38,053 bases of DNA from Chitiniphilus eburneus (lineage in GTDB: Bacteria > Pseudomonadota > Gammaproteobacteria > Burkholderiales > Chitinibacteraceae): contig NZ_SUMF01000034.1 of assembly GCF_005048205.1 (NCBI RefSeq), positions 1 through 38,053 of the forward strand, written 5' to 3'. Both the position numbers and the translations under genes were made by a program. The notes beneath the pieces are model-generated. The model did no database searches and was not told the DNA's origin. It saw nothing but the letters and a program-made list of their open reading frames with translations. Shown piece after piece: positions 15,273 to 24,541 of this stretch; position 1 is the stretch's first letter; every line of letters begins with the position of its first letter.

Positions 15273-16970
15273 ATGGCAGAGGCGGGCGTAGCGGCTGACG
15301 GCAATCTGATAACCGCAAGCGGCCCGCAGGCGCTGCGGCAGCGTTTTGCCGCGCTTTCCGGTGTGCGGCGCCTGGCCATCATGGTGGGCATTGCGGCCGT
15401 CATCGCCGTGATCATCGGTTACTCGCTGTGGACGCGGGAACCGCCTTATCGCATCCTGTTCACCAATATTCCCGACGCCGAAGGCGGTGCCATTGTCCAG
15501 GCGCTGCAACAGGCCAATACCCCCTACAAGCTCGAAGCAGGCGGCACCATCTCCGTGCCCGCCGATCAGGTCTATGACCTGCGGCTGCGGCTGGCCGCGC
15601 AGGGCCTGCCCAAATCCGGCAATGTCGGCTTCGAGCTGATGGACAACCAGAAATTCGGCATCTCGCAGTTTGCCGAACAGGTGAACTACCAGCGCGCGGT
15701 GGAAGGCGAACTGGCGCGATCCATCCAGACCATCGCCGCCGTGGACAGCGCGCGCGTGCATCTGGCGATGCCCAAGCAGACGGTTTTCCTGCGCGATCAG
15801 CAAAAGCCCACCGCCTCCGTGATGCTCACGCTGCGGCCGGGCCGGGTGCTCGACGATGCCCAGGTCGCCGGCATCGTCCACCTCGTGTCCTCCAGCGTGC
15901 CCGCGCTACCGGTCAAGAACGTCACCGTGGTGGACCAGGACGGCAACCTGCTGTCGCGCGCGCCCGAATTGAATGCCTCCAACCTCGACGCCCGGCAGTT
16001 GCTGTATGTCCAGCAGATCGAGAAAAACTACGTCGATCGCGTGCAGGCGATTCTTGAGCCCATCGTCGGCAAGGGCAATGCGCGCGCCGAGGTCACCGCG
16101 CAGCTCGATTTCGCCGAGGTGGAGCAGACCTCCGAGACCTTCCGCCCCAACAATGCTTCCGAGGCCGCGATCCGCAGCCGCCAGACGCTGAGCACCCAGG
16201 GCCGCAATACCGAGCAGAATCCGGCCGGCGTCCCCGGCGCGCTGTCCAACCAGCCGCCCGGCGCCGCCGCGGCGCCCATCACCGCGCCGGTGGCTTCCGG
16301 TATTGCCGCCGCCACCAGCGGCAGCGCCAATTCGCACAACGAATCGACCACCAACTACGAAGTCGACAAGACCGTGCAGCACGTCAAGCAGCCGGTCGGC
16401 ACGGTCAAGCGCCTGTCCGCCGCCGTGGTGGTCAACTACAAGCCGGGGTTCGACAAGACGGGCAAGGCCACCTATCTGCCCTATACGCCCGAGGAAATCA
16501 CCCAGCTCAACAACCTGGTGCGCGAAGCCATCGGCTACAACCAGCAGCGTGGCGATTCGGTCAACCTGGTGAACGCCGCCTTCGCCGACTCGCTGCCGCT
16601 CGAAGTGCGGCCGTTGCAGGAGAAGGCGCTCGACTACGTGAAGCAAAACTATGCCGAGCTGATCAAGCTGGCCCTGATCGGCCTGGTGGTGCTGTACCTG
16701 CTGTTCTTCGTGGTGCGCCCGTTGATGAAGGATCTGGCCCGTCCGCGCGACGTGCCGGGCACCTACGATCTCGACCTGGGCGATACCGAAGCGGACGACG
16801 ACGGCGCGATGGTCGGCGGCGAGGAGGAAATCCAGCGCTCCGCCGCCTTTGCCGACCTGTTGCAGCAGAGCAAGGAAATCGCCAAGAACGACCCGCGCAT
16901 GGTGGCCACCATCCTGCGCGAATGGATGTCGAACGAAGAAGAAAACGCCAACCCGAACAAACTGGGTTGA
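15273..16970 (+). CDS. fliF: Flagellar MS-ring protein FliF
   Basis: 565 residues, an inner-membrane protein that forms the MS-ring. Transmembrane helix 1 is at ~34-53 (IMVGIAAVIAVIIGYSLW) and helix 2 at ~462-482. Between them are the YscJ/FliF ring-building domains (YRILFTNIPDAEGGAIVQAL; VNYQRAVEGELARSIQTI; SARVHLAMP) and a Pro/Ala/Gly-rich insert (~310-345). The acidic C-terminal tail (LLQQSKEIAKNDPRMVATILREWM) is the FliG-binding segment. The ribosome site is weak, possibly because translation is coupled to fliE 35 nt upstream. Confidence 0.97.
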   Translation: MAEAGVAADGNLITASGPQALRQRFAALSGVRRLAIMVGIAAVIAVIIGYSLWTREPPYRILFTNIPDAEGGAIVQALQQANTPYKLEAGGTISVPADQVYDLRLRLAAQGLPKSGNVGFELMDNQKFGISQFAEQVNYQRAVEGELARSIQTIAAVDSARVHLAMPKQTVFLRDQQKPTASVMLTLRPGRVLDDAQVAGIVHLVSSSVPALPVKNVTVVDQDGNLLSRAPELNASNLDARQLLYVQQIEKNYVDRVQAILEPIVGKGNARAEVTAQLDFAEVEQTSETFRPNNASEAAIRSRQTLSTQGRNTEQNPAGVPGALSNQPPGAAAAPITAPVASGIAAATSGSANSHNESTTNYEVDKTVQHVKQPVGTVKRLSAAVVVNYKPGFDKTGKATYLPYTPEEITQLNNLVREAIGYNQQRGDSVNLVNAAFADSLPLEVRPLQEKALDYVKQNYAELIKLALIGLVVLYLLFFVVRPLMKDLARPRDVPGTYDLDLGDTEADDDGAMVGGEEEIQRSAAFADLLQQSKEIAKNDPRMVATILREWMSNEEENANPNKLG

Positions 16971-17114
16971 GCGTCCTGCTGAGGTTTGGTCCGGCGCGCA
17001 TCGCGGCTGCCGGCCTGTTTCCCTGATCGACATACTCCAGCCGGAGGAGATGCAAAGCGCATCCGGCGGGTCTTCATCGAAGGCCTGGGCAATGGCCCGA
17101 GCGGGAGGTTCGGC
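16971..17114 (+). other. Untranslated, hairpin-rich gap before fliG
   Basis: 144 nt between fliF and fliG, where most flagellar operons have none or an overlap. It contains three short perfect hairpins in a row: CTCC-AGCC-GGAG (ending at ~17048), GATGC-AAAGC-GCATC (~17049-17063) and GGGC-AATG-GCCC (~17089-17100). The fliG frame is open through it, but the ribosome site GGGAGG (17103-17108) supports starting at 17115. A structured intercistronic leader is possible. Confidence 0.4.
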
Positions 17115-18122
17115 ATGGCTGCCAACATGAATGAAGAAGGGGTGCGCAAAGGCGCCATCCTGCTGATGACCCTGGGCGAAGAAGCGGCCGTGGACGTGTT
17201 CAAGTATCTCGGCCCCAAGGAAGTCCAGCGCCTGGGCTTTGCCATGGCCAACATGAACAACGTCAAGCGCGAGGAAGTGGACGTCGTGCTGGGCGATTTC
17301 ATCGCCTCCACCCAGAACCGCGCCAATCTGGGCGTCGCCGACGAATACATCCGCTCGGTGCTGACCAAGGCGCTCGGCTCCGACAAGGCCGCCAACCTGC
17401 TCGACCGTATCCTGCAAGGCAACGACAACAACGGCATCGAATCGCTCAAGTGGATGGATTCGGCCGCTGTCGCCGAACTCATCAAGAACGAACACCCGCA
17501 GATCATCGCCACCATCCTGGTGCACCTGGAGCCCGATCAGTCGTCCGAGATCATGAGCCAGTTCACCGAGCGCCTGCGCAACGACGTGCTGTTGCGGATC
17601 GCCACGCTGGAGGGCGTGCAGCCCGCCGCGCTCAAGGAACTGAACGATGTGCTGACCCAACTGCTGTCCGGCACCGACAAGCTCAAGAAGAGCGCCATGG
17701 GTGGCGTGCAGATGGCGGCGGAAATCCTCAACTTCATGGGCGGCGTGGTCGAGGCCAGCGCGATTTCCAGCGTGCGCGAGTACGACCCCGAGCTGGCGCA
17801 GCGCATCCAGGACAAGATGTTCACCTTCGACAACCTGATGGACGTGGACGATCGCGGCATCCAGTTGCTGCTGCGCGAGATCCAGTCCGATTCGCTGGTG
17901 ATCGCCCTGAAGGGCACCAGCCAGGTGCTCAAGGACAAGATCTTCAAGAACATGTCGCAGCGTGCCGCCGAAATGCTGCGCGACGACCTGGAGGCCAAGG
18001 GGCCGGTCAAGTTGTCCGAAGTCGAATCGGAGCAGAAGGAAATCCTCAAGATCGTCCGGCGACTGGCCGACGAAGGCCAGATCGTCCTGTCCGGCAAGGG
18101 CGAGGAAGGCCTGGTCGAATAG
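17115..18122 (+). CDS. fliG: Flagellar motor switch protein FliG
   Basis: 335 residues (E. coli 331). FliG joins the MS-ring to the C-ring and takes torque from MotA. The N-domain (VRKGAILLMTLGEEAAVDVFKYL), the middle domain with EHPQIIATILVHLEP, and the C-domain with FTFDNLMDVDDRGIQLLLREI and the charged torque helix (LKDKIFKNMSQRAAEMLRDDLE) are intact. The start was chosen for GGGAGG 6 nt upstream and family length; a frame extension to 16986 would add 43 non-homologous residues. Second codon region MAANMNEEG matches homologues. Confidence 0.96.
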   Translation: MAANMNEEGVRKGAILLMTLGEEAAVDVFKYLGPKEVQRLGFAMANMNNVKREEVDVVLGDFIASTQNRANLGVADEYIRSVLTKALGSDKAANLLDRILQGNDNNGIESLKWMDSAAVAELIKNEHPQIIATILVHLEPDQSSEIMSQFTERLRNDVLLRIATLEGVQPAALKELNDVLTQLLSGTDKLKKSAMGGVQMAAEILNFMGGVVEASAISSVREYDPELAQRIQDKMFTFDNLMDVDDRGIQLLLREIQSDSLVIALKGTSQVLKDKIFKNMSQRAAEMLRDDLEAKGPVKLSEVESEQKEILKIVRRLADEGQIVLSGKGEEGLVE

Positions 18123-18138
18123 GGCGGCGGCACCTCGC

Positions 18139-18170
18139 GGGCCGGGGGCGTCGTTTTGCCCCGTCGGCCC
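18139..18170 (+). other. Imperfect GC-rich hairpin after fliG
   Basis: GGGCCGGGGGC (18139-18149) pairs with GCCCC-GT-CGGCCC (18158-18170), leaving a two-base bulge and a loop containing TTTT. It starts 17 nt after the fliG stop. It could protect or process the fliG 3' end; there is no terminator T-run. Confidence 0.4.
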
Positions 18171-18267
18171 GGCCCCGCTTTCTCCCCCGCGCCGACGTTC
18201 CGGCCCGCTCGCCGGGCCGGTCGAGGTCCCAGCCGCTCGCCAATCACCGTTTCAGCCTTTATTCTTG

Positions 18268-18296
18268 CGACAGGGCCGCGCTCCGCGGCCCTGTCG
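18268..18296 (+). terminator. Strong hairpin between fliG and fliH
   Basis: Perfect 12-bp stem CGACAGGGCCGC / GCGGCCCTGTCG with loop GCTCC, followed by the weakly T-rich TTGTCCT. It sits in a 202-bp gap inside what would otherwise be one operon, 29 nt before fliH. It may partly terminate transcription and so lower fliHIJ relative to fliEFG, or act as an RNA-stabilising element. Confidence 0.5.
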
Positions 18297-18324
18297 TTGT
18301 CCTATCTAGCCAAGAGATTTCGCC

Positions 18325-19245
18325 ATGCCGACGCCACCGCGCCGCGTGATCCCCCGAGAAGAACTGACCGCCTGGGAACGCTGGGAACTTGGTGCGCTCA
18401 ACGAAGAGGCCGAGGAGCGCGCGCGCGCCGTCGCCGCCGCCAAGCAGCAGGCGCAACAGCCGCCCCCGCCGCCGCCCGCACCGGAGCCGGTCGCGCCCGA
18501 ACCCGAGCCCGAACCGGCGCCGGCCGAACCCGAGCCGGAACCCGTCCCGCCTCCGCCGGAGGTCAACTGGCCCACTGCCGAGGAAATCGAGGCGATCCAG
18601 CAACAGGCGCAGCGCGAAGGCTTCGAAGCGGGCCTCGAGGCTGGCCGGCTGGCCGCCGAGGTGGAAGTCTCGCGGCTGAAATCGGTGCTGGGCGAACTGG
18701 AGACCATGGCGGTGCGGCTGGATGCCGAACTGTCGGAAAAGGTACTCGATCTGGCGCTGGTGATCGCGCGGCAACAGGCGCGCAAGGAGATCATGGCCGA
18801 CCGCGAGCGCCTGATCCCCGTGGTGCGCGAGGCGGTGGCCACCCTGCCGCCGCTGCGCGTGCCGGCGCGGATCAGCCTGAATCCCGCCGACCACGATGCG
18901 GTGGAGGGCCTGCTGGGCGGCGAGTTGCCCGGCGATATCTGGCGCCTGGTGCCCGACCCGCAGGTCGAAGCGGGCGGCTGTCGCATCGATTCGGCCACCT
19001 CCAGCGCCGACCTGACGCTCGGCACGCGCTGGGCCAACCTGATCCGCGTCCTGGGCCGGCAGCAGCACAAGGAGCTGGCGTGGGAGGCCGAGCCGGCGCC
19101 GGTCGCGGACGAAGCGCCGCCCGCGCCGTTGCCCGCCGCTGGCGCGGCAGACCCCGCGCCGGCTTCGTTCCTGCCGCCGTTCGAATCGGGCGCCATCGAC
19201 CCGCTGGCCGACAGCGCGCCCTTGCGGAGTGTCGACGATGACTGA
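18325..19245 (+). CDS. fliH: Flagellar export ATPase regulator FliH
   Basis: 306 residues, longer than E. coli FliH (228). The N-terminal [12 protein letters not shown] has W17 and W20 three apart, like W7/W10 of Salmonella FliH that dock on the C-ring (FliN) and FlhA. A Pro/Glu-rich stretch (~45-80) follows, then the GxxxG-containing helix ([15 protein letters not shown]) typical of FliH, and the FliI-binding C-domain up to ~250. The last ~55 residues are Ala/Pro-rich and look like a lineage-specific extension. Its stop codon overlaps the fliI start by 8 nt. Confidence 0.92.
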   Translation: MPTPPRRVIPREELTAWERWELGALNEEAEERARAVAAAKQQAQQPPPPPPAPEPVAPEPEPEPAPAEPEPEPVPPPPEVNWPTAEEIEAIQQQAQREGFEAGLEAGRLAAEVEVSRLKSVLGELETMAVRLDAELSEKVLDLALVIARQQARKEIMADRERLIPVVREAVATLPPLRVPARISLNPADHDAVEGLLGGELPGDIWRLVPDPQVEAGGCRIDSATSSADLTLGTRWANLIRVLGRQQHKELAWEAEPAPVADEAPPAPLPAAGAADPAPASFLPPFESGAIDPLADSAPLRSVDDD

Positions 19246-20638
19246 TCTCACCGGCCGCCGCCAGAGCTATCTGGACGAATGCGCGCAGGCGGTGCGCTGG
19301 GTGCGGCCCTGGTTGCCGCGTGGCCGGCTGACGCGTGTCTCCGGGCTGGTGCTGGAGGCCGTGGGCCTGCGGCTCGCCATCGGCGCCTCGTGCGACGTGA
19401 TGACGCCCAGTGGCCACCCGGTGGAAGCGGTGGTGGTGGGGTTCCAGGAAGACAAGCTGTTCCTGATGCCGATCGCTGAGCTGTATGGCGTGGAACCGGG
19501 CGCCGAGGTGATGCCGCACGAGGACATCGCTGCCTGGGTGCCCGAATATGGCAAGCCGCGCCCACCGCAACGCCGGCTGGAGGATCACGGCCGGCAGGTG
19601 CCGGTGGGCTGGGGCCTGCTGGGGCGCATCCTCGACGGCCTTGGCCGTCCGCTCGACAACAAGGGGCGGCTGGAGCAGGAAGGCTTCATGCCGCTGTACG
19701 CGCGCCCGTTCAACCCGATGGAGCGCGAGCCCGTCCGCTATGTGATGGATGTCGGTGTGCGCGCCATCAATGCCATGCTCACCGTCGGCCGCGGCCAGCG
19801 GCTGGGCCTGTTTGCCGGCTCGGGCGTGGGCAAATCGGTGTTGCTCGGCATGATGGCGCGCTTCACCACCGCCGATGTGGTGGTGGTGGGCCTGATTGGC
19901 GAGCGCGGCCGCGAAGTGAAGGATTTCATCGAGAATATCCTGGGCGACGAAGGCCGCGCCCGTTCGGTGGTGGTGGCGGCGCCGGCCGACACCCCGCCAT
20001 TGCAGCGGCTGTATGGCGCCGCCTACGCCACCGCCATTGCCGAGTATTTCCGCAACGAAGGCAAGCATGTGCTGCTGATCATGGATTCGCTCACCCGTTA
20101 CGCCATGGCGCAGCGCGAGATCGCGCTGGCGGTGGGTGAACCGCCCGCCACCAAGGGTTATCCGCCGTCGGTGTTCGCCCGGCTGCCGCAACTGGTGGAG
20201 CGTGCCGGCAACGGCCGCGAGGGCGGCGGCTCGATCACCGCGTTCTACACCGTGTTGTCCGAGGGCGACGACCAGCAGGACCCGATCGCCGACAACGCCC
20301 GCGCCATTCTCGACGGCCACTTCGTGCTGTCGCGGCAACTGGGCGAATCCGGCCACTACCCGGCGATCGATATCGAGGCCTCGATTTCGCGGGTGATGCA
20401 CGACATCATCACCCACGAAGAGCTGGAGCTGGTGCGTAAGTTCAAGTACCTGTGGTCGCGCTACCAGCGCAGTCGTGACCTGATCGCTGTCGGCGCCTAC
20501 GCGCCCGGCTCGGACCCGGTGCTGGACGACGCCATCCGCCGCCATCCGGCGTTCGAGCGCTTCCTCCAGCAGAACATCCACGAACGTGAAAGCTACCAGG
20601 GCGCTAGAATGAAGCTGGCCGAATTGTTCGCCAACTGA
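19238..20638 (+). CDS. fliI: Flagellum-specific ATPase FliI
   Basis: 466 residues, the F1-beta-like ATPase of the flagellar type III export apparatus. Walker A is AGSGVGKS (193-200, K199), Walker B is [13 protein letters not shown], with [10 protein letters not shown] and the catalytic glutamate region intact. The [10 protein letters not shown] block is conserved. The ATG at 19238 was chosen because GCGGAG lies 8 nt upstream; a GTG 9 nt earlier is possible. It overlaps the fliH 3' end, which implies translational coupling of FliH and FliI, partners in the export complex. Confidence 0.97.
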   Translation: MTDLTGRRQSYLDECAQAVRWVRPWLPRGRLTRVSGLVLEAVGLRLAIGASCDVMTPSGHPVEAVVVGFQEDKLFLMPIAELYGVEPGAEVMPHEDIAAWVPEYGKPRPPQRRLEDHGRQVPVGWGLLGRILDGLGRPLDNKGRLEQEGFMPLYARPFNPMEREPVRYVMDVGVRAINAMLTVGRGQRLGLFAGSGVGKSVLLGMMARFTTADVVVVGLIGERGREVKDFIENILGDEGRARSVVVAAPADTPPLQRLYGAAYATAIAEYFRNEGKHVLLIMDSLTRYAMAQREIALAVGEPPATKGYPPSVFARLPQLVERAGNGREGGGSITAFYTVLSEGDDQQDPIADNARAILDGHFVLSRQLGESGHYPAIDIEASISRVMHDIITHEELELVRKFKYLWSRYQRSRDLIAVGAYAPGSDPVLDDAIRRHPAFERFLQQNIHERESYQGARMKLAELFAN

Positions 20639-20705
20639 GCGGCGTCAACCCGCTCGCAGGCCCGGGACGGGGATACTGGTCGATAACGTTGTCGGGAGTA
20701 GGTCT

Positions 20706-21137
20706 TTGGCCAAGTTTCGCTTTGCCTTTCTGTTGGACATGGCCCGTGACGACCGCGAAGAGGCGGCGCGGGCGATGCAGGCGGCGCAGGTTGCGCTGCT
20801 CAGTGGCAAGCAGAAGCTGGAGCAGGTCGAGAACTTCCGCGCCGAATACCGTGGCCGGCTGATGTCGAGCGGGCAGGGCGGCATCACCGTGGTGCAGTGG
20901 CGCGATTTCCAGCATTTCCTCGCCAAGCTCGATACCGCCGCCAATGCGCAGCGCGGCGAGGTGGCGCGGCTGGAGCAGGCCTACGAGCAGTGTCGCGATG
21001 CGTGGCACGAGTGCGAGAAGAAGGTGAAGGCCTACGAGGCGCTGGAAACCCGCCACCAGGCGGCCGAGTTGGCGCGCGAAGCCAAGCAGGAACAAAAGCT
21101 CAACGACGAATTCAACAGCCGGCCGCGTCAGCGCTGA
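20706..21137 (+). CDS. fliJ: Flagellar export protein FliJ
   Basis: 143 residues, mostly two long coiled-coil helices, as expected for FliJ, the gamma-like stalk of the FliI ring and chaperone escort. Recognisable segments are FRFAFLLDMARDDREEAARAM and GGITVVQWRDFQHFLAKLDT. It starts with TTG, preceded by GGGAG at 7-nt spacing; no better start is available in frame. It ends 9 nt from the convergent GNAT gene without a visible terminator. The usual next genes (fliK, fliL, fliM) are not here. Confidence 0.9.
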   Translation: MAKFRFAFLLDMARDDREEAARAMQAAQVALLSGKQKLEQVENFRAEYRGRLMSSGQGGITVVQWRDFQHFLAKLDTAANAQRGEVARLEQAYEQCRDAWHECEKKVKAYEALETRHQAAELAREAKQEQKLNDEFNSRPRQR

Positions 21138-21146
21138 GCGCTACCG

Positions 21147-21620
21147 TTACGCGCGGCGTTTCTCCAGATAGACCAGTTCCACCGTGGGCGACAGCGTGGC
21201 CGTATGGCTGACCACGTAGCCATGACGCTGATAGAGCCGCAGGTTGTCCACGCTGCGGCTGCCGGTGAACAGCACGAAGCGTTCGGCATTGCAGGCGGAT
21301 TCGATGGCGCGCAGCAGCGCCGAGCCGATGCCCTGGCGCTGCCGGGCCGGATGCACGATAAGCCGGCCGATGCGGCCTTCCTGCTCGACCAGCGTGGCGC
21401 GCACCGAGCCGACCAGCTCGCGGTCGTGTTCCGCTTTCAGCACGATGCCGGATTCGAACTCGGCCTGTAGCGCGGCCAGCGTCTGGGTCAGTGGCGGCAG
21501 GTTCCAGTCGCCGTAGCGCTCCGCCTCGCCGCGATAGGCCAATCGCTGCAAGGCGAGCAGGGCCGGCGCGTCGGCCGGCGAGGCCGGGCCGATCACGATG
21601 TCCGGCCCCGGGCCGCTCAC
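21147..21620 (-). CDS. GNAT-family N-acetyltransferase
   Basis: 157 residues. GNAT motif A is clear: IGRLIVHPARQRQGIGSALLRAIE with the acetyl-CoA-binding Q/R-x-x-G-x-G. A final strand (LVYLEKR) completes the fold. The substrate is unknown. The GTG start overlaps the pepN stop as GTGA, a common translational-coupling arrangement, so I prefer it to the long in-frame extension running inside pepN. Cotranscription with aminopeptidase N is likely. Confidence 0.85.
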   Translation of the reverse strand: MSGPGPDIVIGPASPADAPALLALQRLAYRGEAERYGDWNLPPLTQTLAALQAEFESGIVLKAEHDRELVGSVRATLVEQEGRIGRLIVHPARQRQGIGSALLRAIESACNAERFVLFTGSRSVDNLRLYQRHGYVVSHTATLSPTVELVYLEKRRA

Positions 21621-24256
21621 TGTTGCAGCGCCTTGCTGACGATCTCGTAGGTATCGGCGGACAGGCCCGGCACCGCTGCGATGCGTTCCAGCTCCTGCTT
21701 CATCAGCGCCCGGCGCTGCGGTTCCAGCTTGGTCCAGCGGTTGAAGCAGGCGGCCAGCCGCGCCGCGATCTGCGGATTGATGCGATCCAGCTCGACGATG
21801 CGATCGGCGGCGAAGGCATAGCCATAGCCGTCCAGCGCGTGGAAGTGTTGCAGGTTCTGCTGGCAGAACGCGCCGATCAGCGCGCGCACCTTGTTCGGAT
21901 TGCGGATCGAGAACGCGGGGTGCGCCATCAGTTGTTCCACCCGCGTGCGTGCGCCGGGGCGGCGGCTGACCGCCTGGATGGTGAACCACTTGTCCATCAC
22001 CAGTGCGTCGTCCTGCCAGGTCTGCGCGAAGTCTTCCAGGTATTCCTCGGGGTGCTCGCGTTGCGCCAGGCAGCGCAGCGCGGCCAGCCGGTCGGTCATG
22101 TTGTCGGCGCGGCGATACTGGTTGACCAGCAGTTCGCTGACCATCGGGCCTTCGCGCTCGGCCAGGATGGCCAGGCAGACGTTCTTCAGGCTGCGCCGTG
22201 CCACTGCCTCGGCATCGAAGCGGTACGGCTCGCCATCGTTCAGTCGCTGATAGGTGGCCAGCAGTGGCCCGCGCAATTCGCGCGCCAGCGTTTCCAGCAC
22301 GGTGATGCGCACCTGCGCCAGCAGGGCCGGGTCCACTTCGTCCAGCGCCTCGAACAGGTATTGCTCGCTGGGCAGCTCCAGCATCAGCGCCACCAGCGCC
22401 GGGTCCAGCCGTTCGTTGGCCAGCAGTTTGCCGATGGCCTCCAGGTAGCGCTCCGGCACCACCACCGGCTCGCCCCGGCCGGCCGCCGCGTAGCCCTCGC
22501 GCAACAGGCGCAGTGCGTAGGTATTGGCGGCCTCCCAGCGCGCGAAGTCGTCTTCGTCGTGCGCCATCAGGAACACCAGTTCATCGTCGGTGTAGGGGTA
22601 GTCCAGCTTCACCGGCGCGGAGAAGTCGCGCAGCAGCGACGGGATGGGCCGCTCCGCCAGATCGGTGAAGACAAAGCGCGATACCGCGTCGCGCACTTCC
22701 AGCACCCGGCTGGTCGGGCCGGCCTCGCGCTCGCCGCGCAAGGTCAGCGGCAGCGGCTGGCCGCGTTGATCCAGCAGCCCCAGCGCCAGCGGGATATGGA
22801 ACGGCCGCTTCACCGGCTGGCCTGGCGTGGCGGGGCAACGCTGGCGCACGGTCAGGGTATAGGTGCGGTCGGCGGCGTCGTATGCGCCTTCCACCGTCAG
22901 TTGCGGCGTGCCGGCCTGGCTGTACCACAGGGCGAACTGCGCCAGGTCCACCTGGTTGGCGTCGGCCATCGCGGCGCGGAAATCGTCGCAGGTCACCGCC
23001 TGGCCATCGTGGCGCCTGAAATAAAGGTCCATGCCCTTGCGGAAGCCCTCGCGCCCCAGCAGGGTGGCGTACATGCGCACCACTTCCGAACCCTTCTCGT
23101 ACACCGTCCAGGTGTAGAAGTTGTTGATCTCCAGGTAGCTGTCCGGCCGCACCGGGTGGGCCTGCGGGCCGGCGTCCTCGGCGAACTGGTATTCGCGCAG
23201 GCTGCGCACATTCTGGATGCGCTGCACCGCGCGGCTGCCTACGTCGCTGGAGAATTCCTGGTCGCGATAGACGGTGAGCCCTTCCTTCAGCGAAAGCTGG
23301 AACCAGTCGCGGCAGGTGACGCGATTGCCGGTCCAGTTATGGAAGTACTCGTGCGCCACCACCGATTCGATGCCGTCGAAATCGGCGTCGGTGGCGGTTT
23401 CGGGCTTGGCCAGCACGTACTTGGTGTTGAAGATGTTGAGGCCCTTGTTTTCCATGGCCCCCATGTTGAAGTCGGACACCGCCACGATCATGTAGGTGTC
23501 CAGGTCGTATTCCAGGCCGAAGCGCTGCTCGTCCCAGGTCATCGCCTTCTTGATCGACGCCATCGCGTGGTGGCATTTGTCCACGTTGCCCGGCTCGACG
23601 TAGATTTCCAGGTTGACCGTGCGTCCGCTCGGGGTCTGGTGTTTGTCGACCAGCGATACCAGCTTGCCGGCCACCAGCGCGAACAGGTACGACGGCTTGC
23701 GGAACGGGTCCACCCATTTCACCCAGTGGCGATTGCGGTCCAGATGGCCTTCGCCGACGCGATTGCCGTTGGACAGCAGCACCGGGTAGCGGGCCTTGTC
23801 GGCGATCAGCGTGGTGGTGAACTTGGCCATCACGTCCGGCCGGTCCAGGTAGTAGGTGATCTTGCGGAAGCCCTCGGCTTCGCACTGGGTGAAGAAATTG
23901 CCGTTGGAGACATACAGTCCCATCAGGCTGGTGTTTGCCAGCGGGTTCACGCGGGTGACGATCTCGACGATGACCGAATCGCCCACGCCGGGCAGGGTGA
24001 GCCGGTCGTCGCTCAGTTCGTATTCGTGCGAGGCGAGCGCGCGGCCATCCAGCTTCACGCTTTCCAGCAGCAGCGCCTCGCCGTGCAGCACCAGCGCCGC
24101 TGCCGGGTCGGCTGCCTGCGGGTTGCGTTTCATCACCAGCCGGCTGGCCACGCGCGTGTTGCTTTCTTCCAGCTCGAAGGTCAGGTCCACCATATCGATC
24201 AGGAAGTCGGGGGGCGTGTAGTCGAGGCGTTGGATGGCGAGTCGGGAGGCGGTCAT
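21617..24256 (-). CDS. pepN: Aminopeptidase N
   Basis: 879 residues, M1-family zinc aminopeptidase of the E. coli PepN type (870 residues), cytoplasmic, removing N-terminal residues from peptides. The substrate-anchoring GAMEN motif is at 266-270. The zinc motif HEYFHNWTGN has H302, E303 and H306, and the third ligand E325 is in LKEGLTVYRDQEF. The C-terminal helical domain (~540-879) is complete. The start ATG is the first of the frame. Upstream, the 285-bp divergent gap to the sulfite reductase gene holds its promoter, not identified. Confidence 0.97.
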   Translation of the reverse strand: MTASRLAIQRLDYTPPDFLIDMVDLTFELEESNTRVASRLVMKRNPQAADPAAALVLHGEALLLESVKLDGRALASHEYELSDDRLTLPGVGDSVIVEIVTRVNPLANTSLMGLYVSNGNFFTQCEAEGFRKITYYLDRPDVMAKFTTTLIADKARYPVLLSNGNRVGEGHLDRNRHWVKWVDPFRKPSYLFALVAGKLVSLVDKHQTPSGRTVNLEIYVEPGNVDKCHHAMASIKKAMTWDEQRFGLEYDLDTYMIVAVSDFNMGAMENKGLNIFNTKYVLAKPETATDADFDGIESVVAHEYFHNWTGNRVTCRDWFQLSLKEGLTVYRDQEFSSDVGSRAVQRIQNVRSLREYQFAEDAGPQAHPVRPDSYLEINNFYTWTVYEKGSEVVRMYATLLGREGFRKGMDLYFRRHDGQAVTCDDFRAAMADANQVDLAQFALWYSQAGTPQLTVEGAYDAADRTYTLTVRQRCPATPGQPVKRPFHIPLALGLLDQRGQPLPLTLRGEREAGPTSRVLEVRDAVSRFVFTDLAERPIPSLLRDFSAPVKLDYPYTDDELVFLMAHDEDDFARWEAANTYALRLLREGYAAAGRGEPVVVPERYLEAIGKLLANERLDPALVALMLELPSEQYLFEALDEVDPALLAQVRITVLETLARELRGPLLATYQRLNDGEPYRFDAEAVARRSLKNVCLAILAEREGPMVSELLVNQYRRADNMTDRLAALRCLAQREHPEEYLEDFAQTWQDDALVMDKWFTIQAVSRRPGARTRVEQLMAHPAFSIRNPNKVRALIGAFCQQNLQHFHALDGYGYAFAADRIVELDRINPQIAARLAACFNRWTKLEPQRRALMKQELERIAAVPGLSADTYEIVSKALQQ

Positions 24257-24409
24257 GGCTTACCACGGTAAACGGTGTAAAAGAGGAGAAAGCTTATCGG
24301 CTGAAGGTGACGGTCGCAATCGGCATCTTCCGATCTCCGGCCTTCCCGTGAGGCAGCGCAAGGCCGGTGCGGTTAGTACCCACGGGCTTATCCATAGAGA
24401 TAATCGGTT

Positions 24410-24438
24410 TTTTTATCTATAGGGCCGACTGGTATAGT
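24410..24438 (+). promoter_or_regulatory. Extended -10 promoter of the sulfite reductase operon
   Basis: TATAGT (24433-24438) is preceded by TGG, the extended -10 TGn. A T-rich TTTTTA (24410-24415) is at -35 spacing (17 nt). Just upstream and overlapping, an imperfect inverted repeat ATAGAGATAA ... TTTTATCTATAG (24393-24421) is AT-rich and TTAT/ATAA-like, as sites of LysR-type CysB/Cbl regulators often are. The leader to the ATG at 24542 would be about 95 nt. No riboswitch seen. Confidence 0.5.
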
Positions 24439-24541
24439 CGGACGTTTCCGGTATTGCCGTTGGTTTGCGCCGTCCGGCGCGGCGCGCGGTGCGTTCTACG
24501 CAGCGTGGACACGGCACGACTACGACAGGTTCCGACACACC

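Noticed and set aside
16990-17114. c-di-GMP-I (GEMM) riboswitch before fliG
   Set aside because: Fragments resemble the GCAAAGC loop and the AGCGGG-GTT segment, but the conserved GGCAAACC segment and the tetraloop receptor are missing, and the region is an internal operon gap. Kept only as a low-interest structured gap.
21491-24271. 926-codon open frame on the plus strand opposite pepN
   Set aside because: Antisense shadow of a complete aminopeptidase N gene; translation is rich in Arg, His and Gln, with no recognisable fold.
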